Below the pieces are notes generated by a model. It had not been told where the DNA came from, ran no database searches, and saw nothing but the letters and a program-made list of their open reading frames with translations. Of a stretch of 13,652 bases of DNA, positions 6,325 to 12,689 are shown one piece after another. The DNA comes from Synergistaceae bacterium UBA4088 (lineage in GTDB: Bacteria > Synergistota > Synergistia > Synergistales > Thermovirgaceae). Where the stretch lies: the NCBI GenBank assembly GCA_002382605.1, contig DFYG01000081.1, forward strand, positions 1-13,652, in the 5' to 3' direction. The stretch's first letter is position 1, and every line of letters starts with the position of its first letter. The position numbers and the translations under genes are program-made.

Positions 6325-8436
6325 ATGGTTGTTCTCATGAAAGCAAAGAATCTTTTTCTGATCCTGATATCGGCCCTTCTTGCTTTAATCGCCCTGCACC
6401 TGGGGTTCAATGTCGTGCTCGGTATTCGGGGCGACATTGCCAACCTTGATTATGCCCTGACCCTCGCATCCAGAACCATCAACTTCATAATAGGAGAAAA
6501 CCTTCGGGATATTGATCATGCGATCGAACGCCACGGCTCAAGCCGTGATATGACGAACGATCTTCCCCGCGGGTCGGAGATCCTGCCGGTCGATCCTTCA
6601 CTCGTTTCCTCCGGTCTTTCTTTTCCCGGGAACAAAAAATGGCGGATCTTCACTAATATCCCCGATCATGAAGGACTTCTTCTTGTCAGAACTGTTATAA
6701 ATTCGGGTAAGATCGGCGTTGCAGGTTACCGCCCCGACCTCTCCGGTGCAGGTTATTTTCTTCCTGGCCTTCAAGTGACCGAACTCCGACTGGTGGGGGA
6801 GAACGGTGAGGTGTTCTGGAGAGAGGGTGTCAACGCTGCCGCAGAAGGATCAGAGGCAAAGGAAAAGCAAAAACCGGATAATGGATCGATAAAGGTCCCG
6901 GTATTGACCAGAGCGGCTCTCGTAGGGCCGGGGGGGCCGTCTGTAGTAGCAGCCTTCCCTGCCTTTCCCTTCCTGTTCTCGGTCCTCTCGAAACTCCCCT
7001 GGACTCTCGGATTGGAGTTTCTTCTTATCCTCGGACTCCTCGGGGCCTGGATCTCCTTTTCGAGATATCTGCTGAATCCCCTTGAGAGGGTGACGAGGCT
7101 TGCCCTGCAGATGCAGGAGAGACTCTTCGCTTCCATCAATCCAGTGGATCTGACAGAAAGCGTAGCGAACCTTGCGGAGGGGATAAGAGATGTGACACGC
7201 AACAGCCGCCTTTCAGAGGTCAGGGTCTTCTGCCAGACCCTCTCGAGTGCGCTTCAGGGTTATGTCTTCCAGCACGAGAAGATAATTGAGAGCGGCAAGG
7301 ATCTTGAGAAGGCCAACAGGGCTCTTTCGGATGCCAACAGGGGGCTTCTCCGACGGGACGAGGTCTGGAGAAAGGTTCTCGAGATATCAAGAACTGTCAC
7401 CATGGAAACCGGCTTCCTGAAAGGGCTGGAAAGGGTCTCGGCGATCCTGGCCGATGTGACGGGGGCTTTTGGAGTGGTCATCGGACGTATAGGAAACGGC
7501 CGTATCACTGCCCTGGCGTGGAGCGGGTTTGAGGGGGGGCTTGAGATAAGTGATGTACCCCTGGATGCAAGCATCATCGGCAAGGCTCTCAAGACCAGGG
7601 CCCCTATTTGGGTAGATAACGTCAAGTCGGATCCTCTGTACTGCCCGCTGAGCCACAAGGTAAAGAGCGAACTCAATATACCCATGTTTCATATAGGCAA
7701 GGCCGTCGGTGGCGTCTCCATTGTCTGGAAGGAGACGAGGCTGGAGGATCCTGCACTTGTCGAAATGGTAATGCCGGTCGTTCTCCATATAGCAGGGTTG
7801 ATCAACACGCAATCCGCGGTGCTGGATCTCAAGAATTCCTATAAATATATGGCCGGCAGACTCCAGAACCTGACGGCTATCTACCACCACGAGACATCGG
7901 CGCATCTGGAAAGAATGGAACATTACTGCCGCTTCCTTGGAGTCGCCATGTCCCGCAACCTGATAGAGGTTGAGGATCTTGCCCTCTTTTCGAGGCTGCA
8001 CGATATAGGCAAGCTCAGGGTCCCGATGGAAATTCTGGTCAAGCCCGACAAACTTGACCCCGGGGAATTCGAGATAGTGAAGCAACACACCACGTGGGGA
8101 GCCGAGATACTTGGAGACGCATCCTGGCTTGGGATGGGAAGGAATATCTGCCGCTACCATCACGAGAAGTGGGACGGGACAGGATATCCCGAAGGTCTTT
8201 CAGGTGAGAGTATTCCATGGGAGGCCAGGATCGTGGCTCTTGCCGATGTCTATGACGCTCTGCGGTCCTCTAGATCCTACAAGCCGGCCCTTACACATCT
8301 CGAAACTGTAAGGGTCATGATCAATGGTGACGGCAGGCTGAACCCGAAAAACTTCGACCCCTGGATACTTGAAATATTCAGGAAGTTCCATCACAAAATG
8401 GCTGAGATCCATGAGACCATCAGGGATCCGGAATAG
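6325..8436 (+). CDS. Membrane sensor with GAF and HD-GYP domains (predicted c-di-GMP phosphodiesterase)
   Basis: This 703-residue protein would hydrolyse cyclic-di-GMP in response to a signal. Order: TM1 (about 7-30), a periplasmic region of about 180 residues with no recognised family, TM2 (about 223-245), a short HAMP-like and coiled-coil linker (about 250-345), a GAF domain (about 353-492) and an HD-GYP domain (about 515-690). The catalytic set is complete: E523 and H527 (ETSAHLER), H559-D560 (HDIGK), H588 (VKQHT), H612-H613, the HHExxDGxGYP motif ending in G620-Y621-P622, and D641 (LADVYDAL). A Glu four residues before the first His matches the extra ligand reported for trinuclear HD-GYP enzymes. 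AAGG (6314-6317) supports the ATG at 6325; M5 (6337) is an alternative. A TACAAT at 6275-6280 could be a -10 box but lacks a well-spaced -35. No partner response regulator or cyclase is adjacent, so the signal is unknown. Confidence 0.92.
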   Translation: MVVLMKAKNLFLILISALLALIALHLGFNVVLGIRGDIANLDYALTLASRTINFIIGENLRDIDHAIERHGSSRDMTNDLPRGSEILPVDPSLVSSGLSFPGNKKWRIFTNIPDHEGLLLVRTVINSGKIGVAGYRPDLSGAGYFLPGLQVTELRLVGENGEVFWREGVNAAAEGSEAKEKQKPDNGSIKVPVLTRAALVGPGGPSVVAAFPAFPFLFSVLSKLPWTLGLEFLLILGLLGAWISFSRYLLNPLERVTRLALQMQERLFASINPVDLTESVANLAEGIRDVTRNSRLSEVRVFCQTLSSALQGYVFQHEKIIESGKDLEKANRALSDANRGLLRRDEVWRKVLEISRTVTMETGFLKGLERVSAILADVTGAFGVVIGRIGNGRITALAWSGFEGGLEISDVPLDASIIGKALKTRAPIWVDNVKSDPLYCPLSHKVKSELNIPMFHIGKAVGGVSIVWKETRLEDPALVEMVMPVVLHIAGLINTQSAVLDLKNSYKYMAGRLQNLTAIYHHETSAHLERMEHYCRFLGVAMSRNLIEVEDLALFSRLHDIGKLRVPMEILVKPDKLDPGEFEIVKQHTTWGAEILGDASWLGMGRNICRYHHEKWDGTGYPEGLSGESIPWEARIVALADVYDALRSSRSYKPALTHLETVRVMINGDGRLNPKNFDPWILEIFRKFHHKMAEIHETIRDPE

Positions 8437-8551
8437 CCTGGAGCGAGGGTCTCTTCAGATCCTTTGAGGATAAGCGGTTGAAATGGATCCTGAATTGAGG
8501 GATATGGCTATGCTCTCATACAGGATAAGATGAAGAAGGGAAGGAAATCTT

Positions 8552-9115
8552 TTGAACTGTAACATTCTTCTTCATATCTGCTGCGCTCCCGATGCTACTG
8601 TTCCATGGCCCTCTCTCCTTGATGAGGGGCATGACGTAACCGGGTATTTTTACTCGTCGAATATTCATCCTCATTCAGAATTTTCAAGACGCGCGGACGA
8701 GGTAAGAATGATCGCGGAAAAATTTGGCGGTGATCTCATAGTAGATGCGTACAGGCCGGTTGAGTGGCTCGACAGGGTCAGGGGCGTTCTTCTTTCCCCT
8801 GAAGGCGGTGAAAGGTGTTCATCCTGCTTCAGGGCTCAGATAGAGGGTGCCGCAAAAGCAGCCGTAGCAGAGAGGTGCGAGGCTCTGTCCACAACCCTTT
8901 CCATAAGTCCTCACAAGGATGTTGGAGTAATTGACCTTATTGGAGAAGAAATCTGCAGGAGATACCGCCTGAAATGGCTTTACAGGATCTGGAGAAAGAG
9001 TGGAGGATTTGCTCTCGCGGTTCGAAGAAGTACAGAAATGGGGCTTTACAGGCAGCGATATTGCGGTTGTGTCATGAGTATCAGGGAAGAGGGAACGGAG
9101 TTGATGGAAAGATGA
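8552..9115 (+). CDS. queH: Epoxyqueuosine reductase QueH
   Basis: QueH (former DUF208) performs the last step of queuosine synthesis: reduction of epoxyqueuosine to queuosine at the wobble position of tRNAs with GUN anticodons. It replaces the unrelated QueG in many anaerobes. The 187-residue protein has the family cysteines that bind iron-sulfur and iron: C10-C11 (LLHICCAPD), C89 and C92 (GERCSSCF), and C171 and C173 (YCGC). Other family segments are YFYSSNIHPHSEF, STTLSISPHKD and GLYRQRYCGC. The start is TTG at 8552 with GGGAAGG (8538-8544) seven bases upstream; this start places the double Cys at 10-11 as in characterised members. The upstream 115-bp gap has only a weak promoter candidate (TTGAAA at 8478, GATATG at 8501) and a short ATCCT-AGGAT hairpin (8459-8471). 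The stop overlaps the next start as ATGA. Confidence 0.92.
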   Translation: MNCNILLHICCAPDATVPWPSLLDEGHDVTGYFYSSNIHPHSEFSRRADEVRMIAEKFGGDLIVDAYRPVEWLDRVRGVLLSPEGGERCSSCFRAQIEGAAKAAVAERCEALSTTLSISPHKDVGVIDLIGEEICRRYRLKWLYRIWRKSGGFALAVRRSTEMGLYRQRYCGCVMSIREEGTELMER

Positions 9116-10104
9116 CAAGGCATCCGGATATCGCCGCGTCAGGGAAACTTGCCCCGGATATACTGGAGAGCGCCGTTCTGGCTTTCGGAGGCGCAAAGAG
9201 AAAGGAAGTCCTTGTAGGCCCGGGAGTAGGCGAGGATGCGGCGGTGATCGATTGGCCGGTCGGGAAATACCTTGTCGTTGCGTCCGATCCGATAGTGGGG
9301 GCCGAAAAGGGGGCGGGAAGACTTCTGGTGACAGTCAACTCCAACGACATCGCCTCAAAAGGTGCTGATCCGGCTTTCCTGATCAGCACCCTGATCTTTC
9401 CGGCGGGCACGACTCCTGAAGAAGTTTCCTCCCTGGTCCGCGAGATCCACGAGGCCTGCCTTGAGGCCGGCATTGCAGTTATTGGGGGGCACACGGAGAT
9501 CAACGAGAGATACCGTCACCCTGTCCTCTGCGCTACGATGATCGGCATGGCCGACCGCGTGCTCTCGGCCTCCGATATCAGGCCCGGTGACAAGGTCCTC
9601 ATGACCAAACACGTCGGCATCGAGGGAATGTGCATTCTTGCGAACGACCGGAGAGAGCTGATGAAAAAATGCCTGACTGAAGCGGGCATCGACGAGATCA
9701 AGGGATGGTACTCTCTTCTGGATGTCCTTCCGGAATCCAGGATACTCAGGAAGTGGGCGGTATTCATGCACGATCCGACAGAGGGAGGTTTCCTGGGTGG
9801 CCTTGGTGAGATTTCCCGCCTGAGTGGTCTTGGGGTGGATATTGATCGGAATTCCGTCATGATGCACCATCTGACTGAAGCCTGCTCAAAAAAACTGGAT
9901 TTCGACCCGCTGCGTCTGATCTCGTCCGGAGTCCTTGTGGCTGTCATTCCTCCTGCAAACGTCGAAGAGGCTCTTGAGACGCTCCGGAAAGCCGGGATCG
10001 AAAGCGCTGTGATCGGCAGAATGGTGGATGGAGAGGGTAACGTTGCAGAGAGCACCATGGAGGAACTCTGGGGGCTTCTTGCTGAAGGCAGGGACCGCCG
10101 TTGA
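9112..10104 (+). CDS. AIR synthase / HypE-superfamily protein of unknown role
   Basis: The protein belongs to the PurM/HypE/ThiL/SelD ATP-binding superfamily, which phosphorylates or ATP-activates small substrates. The start is ATG 9112 in an ATGA overlap with queH, giving 330 residues. An in-frame ATG at 8974 lies within queH and adds 46 residues that look like out-of-frame queH and match nothing in the superfamily. Motifs seen: GPGVGEDAAVID (36-47, the conserved acidic ATP/Mg site), VNSNDIASKGADP in the first domain, a long helix then IAVIGGHTEI, and HDPTEGG (220-226) in the second domain, as in HypE. Canonical HypE ends in a carbamoylated Cys (PRxC); this protein ends in EGRDRR with no Cys, so it should not carry HypE cyanyl-transfer chemistry, and no hyp or hydrogenase genes are nearby. 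Coupling to queH upstream and a peptidase downstream gives no clear pathway. Substrate unknown. Confidence 0.85.
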   Translation: MTRHPDIAASGKLAPDILESAVLAFGGAKRKEVLVGPGVGEDAAVIDWPVGKYLVVASDPIVGAEKGAGRLLVTVNSNDIASKGADPAFLISTLIFPAGTTPEEVSSLVREIHEACLEAGIAVIGGHTEINERYRHPVLCATMIGMADRVLSASDIRPGDKVLMTKHVGIEGMCILANDRRELMKKCLTEAGIDEIKGWYSLLDVLPESRILRKWAVFMHDPTEGGFLGGLGEISRLSGLGVDIDRNSVMMHHLTEACSKKLDFDPLRLISSGVLVAVIPPANVEEALETLRKAGIESAVIGRMVDGEGNVAESTMEELWGLLAEGRDRR

Positions 10105-11219
10105 GTGATAAAGAGTATCTTGAGCAAAGAATAGAATCGCTCAGGAGCAGGATGAAGGCTGCCAGGATCGATGTGGCTGTAGTCTTGGTCAGAGAGGGGT
10201 TCAACTGGGAGTCATGCTTCTATATGAGCGGATTCAGGGGGTCAAGCTCCGCCCTGGCAATATCGTCCGATGACGCGTTTCTTGTTACCGACGGCAGATA
10301 CCTCGACCAGGCCGCCGGTCAGACCCATCTCAGGGTCATCGACCAGGGATCGACTCCCATAATGGATGTTCTTAAAAGTCTTTTATCCGGAAGGATCGGT
10401 AACGGAAATCTGGGTTTCCAGGCCGGAAGGGTTACGTGCGACCTCCTGGGTAGTCTCAGGAACATCGGTGGCGGCCTGGTTGACATTTCTGCAATGTTCA
10501 CCGGACTCAGGAGGAAAAAGGACCTCATGGAGATAGGCAATATCTCAAAGGCTGCTGAGATAGCGGCCGCTTCGTTGATGTCATCCCTTGAAGATCCCCC
10601 CAACGGCTTCACTGAAAAGGATTTTTCAGCGAGGCTGGAATACGATATGAAAAAAGCAGGAGCGGAGGGGGGCTGGGGTGCCCAGGAGTTCATTGTCGCT
10701 TCGGGACCAAGGAGCGCTCTCCCTCACGGAGTTCCTACGAACAGGCAGGTGATGCCGGGGGATAATGTAACGGTGGATTTCGGGTCAAGGGTCAACGGAT
10801 ACATCTGCGACATCACGAGAACTTTCTCACTGGGGGAACCGCCCGGGTGGATCGTAAAGGCTCATGACCTGCTTCTCGAGGCCCAGGCGGCGGCCATTCC
10901 CCTGCTTGAGCCGGGCAGGCCGGCGGCGGATGCCGACATGGCCGCCCGCACTCTTATCGATAAGGCGGGCTTCAAAGAGGCTTTCACTCACGGTCTCGGC
11001 CACGGGATAGGTCTGGATGTTCACGAGGCACCGGTTATCTCTTCCCGCTCCGAAGAATCATTTGCAATCGGTGACGTAATAACGATCGAACCGGGTATCT
11101 ACTTTCCAGGCAAGGGTGGGCTCAGGCTTGAAGATGACTACTACATATCCGGAGAAGGACCGGTCTGCCTATCCTCTCACCTGCCCCGGAAGGTCATGAT
11201 CGTTGCCCCTTCGATCTGA
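10101..11219 (+). CDS. M24-family Xaa-Pro aminopeptidase / dipeptidase
   Basis: This 372-residue cytoplasmic metallopeptidase would remove residues preceding proline or split X-Pro dipeptides. The creatinase-type N-terminal domain (about 5-125) includes [14 protein letters not shown] and [11 protein letters not shown]. The M24 pita-bread domain (about 135-368) has all five metal ligands: D226 (VDFGS), D237 (CDITRTF), H301 ([13 protein letters not shown]), E330 (TIEPGIY) and E344 (RLEDDYY). The start is TTG 10101 overlapping the previous stop as TTGA, with AGGCAGGGA just upstream; an ATG at 10152 would cut the first helix of the family, so TTG is preferred. Choice between PepP and PepQ cannot be settled here. 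No strong terminator follows; only an AAAAGGC/GCCTTTT inverted repeat (11219-11258). Confidence 0.92.
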   Translation: MSDKEYLEQRIESLRSRMKAARIDVAVVLVREGFNWESCFYMSGFRGSSSALAISSDDAFLVTDGRYLDQAAGQTHLRVIDQGSTPIMDVLKSLLSGRIGNGNLGFQAGRVTCDLLGSLRNIGGGLVDISAMFTGLRRKKDLMEIGNISKAAEIAAASLMSSLEDPPNGFTEKDFSARLEYDMKKAGAEGGWGAQEFIVASGPRSALPHGVPTNRQVMPGDNVTVDFGSRVNGYICDITRTFSLGEPPGWIVKAHDLLLEAQAAAIPLLEPGRPAADADMAARTLIDKAGFKEAFTHGLGHGIGLDVHEAPVISSRSEESFAIGDVITIEPGIYFPGKGGLRLEDDYYISGEGPVCLSSHLPRKVMIVAPSI

Positions 11220-11234
11220 AAAGGCCCGGTTTCA

Positions 11235-11263
11235 TTGTCTTTTCGCGAAATGCCTTTTATAAT
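11235..11263 (+). promoter_or_regulatory. Promoter of the rubredoxin gene with a palindromic spacer
   Basis: TTGTCT (11235-11240), a 17-base spacer and a perfect TATAAT (11258-11263) lie about 49 bases before the rubredoxin ATG. The spacer begins with TTTCGCGAAA (11241-11250), a perfect 10-bp palindrome, placed where a bound protein would block RNA polymerase. Promoter call from hexamers and spacing; the operator role is inference. Confidence 0.75.
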
Positions 11264-11311
11264 CGGAATACAGGACAGAAATCCAGCAAGCAGCCAAAAG
11301 GGGGAAGCAAG

Positions 11312-11473
11312 ATGAAGAAGTACCTGTGTACCGTTTGTGGATACGAGTACGATCCTGCGGTCGGCGATCCCGACGGGGGAATTGCGCCGGGTGTCTCCTT
11401 CGATGACCTTCCCGACGGGTGGGTCTGTCCGGTCTGCGGGGTAGGTAAGGATATGTTCGAGGTGATCGACTGA
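11312..11473 (+). CDS. Rubredoxin
   Basis: Rubredoxin is a small cytoplasmic electron carrier with one iron held by four Cys. In anaerobes it often feeds electrons to oxygen- or superoxide-reducing enzymes. The 53-residue protein has both CxxCG knuckles, C6-C9 ([10 protein letters not shown]) and C39-C42 ([11 protein letters not shown]), the loop DPDGGIAPG and [11 protein letters not shown], all hallmarks of the family. GGGGGAAG at 11300-11307 is the ribosome binding site. The gene has its own promoter and its own terminator, so it is probably expressed alone. No rubrerythrin, desulfoferrodoxin or flavodiiron gene is adjacent, so its partner is not shown by context. Confidence 0.97.
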   Translation: MKKYLCTVCGYEYDPAVGDPDGGIAPGVSFDDLPDGWVCPVCGVGKDMFEVID

Positions 11474-11504
11474 TCCGTACCTTACTGTCGGGGAAAGAGT
11501 TTCC

Positions 11505-11533
11505 GGGAGGCCCTTTGAGGCCTCCCTTTTTTT
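11505..11533 (+). terminator. Intrinsic terminator after rubredoxin
   Basis: A perfect 8-bp stem, GGGAGGCC (11505-11512) and GGCCTCCC (11519-11526), with a CTTTGA loop, is followed directly by seven T residues (11527-11533). It insulates rubredoxin from the carAB promoter that begins five bases later. Confidence 0.93.
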
Positions 11534-11537
11534 AACG

Positions 11538-11565
11538 TTGACAGATCTCCGGCGTAGAATATAAT
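11538..11565 (+). promoter_or_regulatory. Near-consensus promoter of carAB
   Basis: TTGACA (11538-11543) and TATAAT (11560-11565), both perfect hexamers, are 16 bases apart. The start of transcription is expected near 11571-11573, at or just beside GGAATAA, giving a leader of about 70 nt before the carA ATG. Confidence 0.88.
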
Positions 11566-11570
11566 CGTAC

Positions 11571-11642
11571 GGAATAAACAGAGGTTACTTTAATCATAAT
11601 GAATAAACCCCATTTCACTTATTCCCCCGGGAGGAAGATAAA
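11571..11642 (+). promoter_or_regulatory. carA leader with competing pairings around the Shine-Dalgarno sequence
   Basis: The leader ends with GGGAGGAAG (11629-11637), a good ribosome binding site 5-8 bases before ATG 11643. TTATTCC (11619-11625) can pair with GGAA (11633-11636) and TAA (11639-11641), with a 2-nt bulge, hiding that site. The same TTATTCC is complementary to GGAATAA at the very 5' end (11571-11577), and TTATTC to GAATAA at 11601-11606. A 15-codon ORF starting at ATG 11599 runs through this region and stops at 11644-11646 in an ATGA overlap with carA, but has no well-placed ribosome binding site. Pairings are read from sequence; regulation is inference. Confidence 0.4.
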
Positions 11643-12689
11643 ATGATCGAAATGGAAATAGCCCTTGAGGACGGGACGGTCTGGCCCGGTCTCGGCAGGG
11701 GAGGTTCCGCAAAGGGCGAGGTCGTCTTTACGACAGCTCCCACAGGTTACCCGCAGGCCGTAAGCGACCCGTCGTTCGCCGGGCAGATCCTTGTATTCGC
11801 CTTCCCGATGATCGGGAATTACGGAGTGGACGAGGATCTTCTTGAAAGCCCCCGTCCGTGGACAAGGGCTGTGGTCGTGGGATCACTTGAATGTGGGGAC
11901 TCTCTGGGGCCTTCTTTTGAGGAATGGCTTGCACGCTTCGACGTTCCGCTGGTTTCGGGAGTGGATACCAGGTCGCTGGTAAGGCATATCCGCACGGCCG
12001 GGGCGCTTCCGGGAACAGTTTCTCCTGTCGGGGGAGGAGAGAACTGTCTGCCGGAGCGGAACGTCCACCCTGTCGCGGAGGTTTCGCCGCTCTCCCCTGA
12101 GGTTTTCGAAGGTCCGGGAGCGACTGTCGTCGTCATCGATTACGGACTGAAGCAGGGTATCCTCCGGGAACTGCTGAGAAGAGGATGCCGGGTGATAAAG
12201 CTCCCTCACTTGTCATCCAGGGAAGAGATCCTCTCGTGGGATCCGGACGGGGTTCTCCTGGGAAACGGTCCCGGAGATCCAGCTCTTCTTTTTCCAGAAA
12301 TTGATGTTGTGACGTCGCTGCTTGGTGCTGTCCCCATTGGTGGAATATGTCTGGGGTTGCAGGTAGCGGCACTTGCTTCGGGGGCCTCGACCTTCAAGCT
12401 TCCTTTCGGACACAGGGGGGCAAACCACGCTGTTGTTGATATCAGGAGCGGCAGAGGGTTCGTTACGAGCCAGAACCACGGATACGCCGTTCTCGAAACG
12501 AGTCTGGAAAGTACCGGGCTGGAGATCACTCACCGAAATCTTGGCGACGGCAGTATCGAGGGTTTGCGAAACCTGGAGCAGCCCCTTGTAGCGGTCCAGT
12601 ACCACCCCGAAGGCTCTCCGGGCCCCGGGGACGGAGAGGAGTTCTTCGAGGAATTTCTCTCGCTATGCGAAAGGGGCATGACCCGATGA
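11643..12689 (+). CDS. carA: Carbamoyl-phosphate synthase small (glutaminase) subunit
   Basis: CarA releases ammonia from glutamine and channels it to CarB, which makes carbamoyl phosphate for pyrimidine and arginine synthesis in the cytoplasm. The 348-residue protein is of normal length, slightly short. The N-terminal CPSase small-chain domain (about 1-135) includes LEDGTVWPG, GEVVFTTAPTGYPQ, DPSFAGQI and PMIGNYGV; the segment after EVVF is more divergent than the usual FNTxMTGYQE. The C-terminal class I glutamine amidotransferase domain (about 155-345) has LLGNGPGDP, nucleophile C236 (GGICLGLQ), SQNHGYAV and the H321/E323 pair of QYHPEGSPGP, completing the Cys-His-Glu triad. The start has a strong ribosome binding site and follows a near-consensus promoter. 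It overlaps carB as ATGA, implying coupled translation and equal amounts of both subunits. Confidence 0.96.
   Translation: MIEMEIALEDGTVWPGLGRGGSAKGEVVFTTAPTGYPQAVSDPSFAGQILVFAFPMIGNYGVDEDLLESPRPWTRAVVVGSLECGDSLGPSFEEWLARFDVPLVSGVDTRSLVRHIRTAGALPGTVSPVGGGENCLPERNVHPVAEVSPLSPEVFEGPGATVVVIDYGLKQGILRELLRRGCRVIKLPHLSSREEILSWDPDGVLLGNGPGDPALLFPEIDVVTSLLGAVPIGGICLGLQVAALASGASTFKLPFGHRGANHAVVDIRSGRGFVTSQNHGYAVLETSLESTGLEITHRNLGDGSIEGLRNLEQPLVAVQYHPEGSPGPGDGEEFFEEFLSLCERGMTR

Noticed and set aside
7387..8163. 258-codon open frame on the minus strand inside the HD-GYP gene
   Set aside because: The plus-strand frame has complete catalytic motifs. The minus-strand product has no recognisable domain and looks like a shadow of GC-rich coding DNA.
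8974..9111. Longer start for the AIR-synthase-like protein
   Set aside because: The extra 46 residues lie in a shifted frame within queH and do not resemble the superfamily. The ATGA overlap at 9112 is the usual coupled start.
9112..10104. Calling the protein HypE (hydrogenase maturation)
   Set aside because: The C-terminal PRxC acceptor Cys is missing and no hyp or hydrogenase genes are nearby; only the superfamily call is safe.
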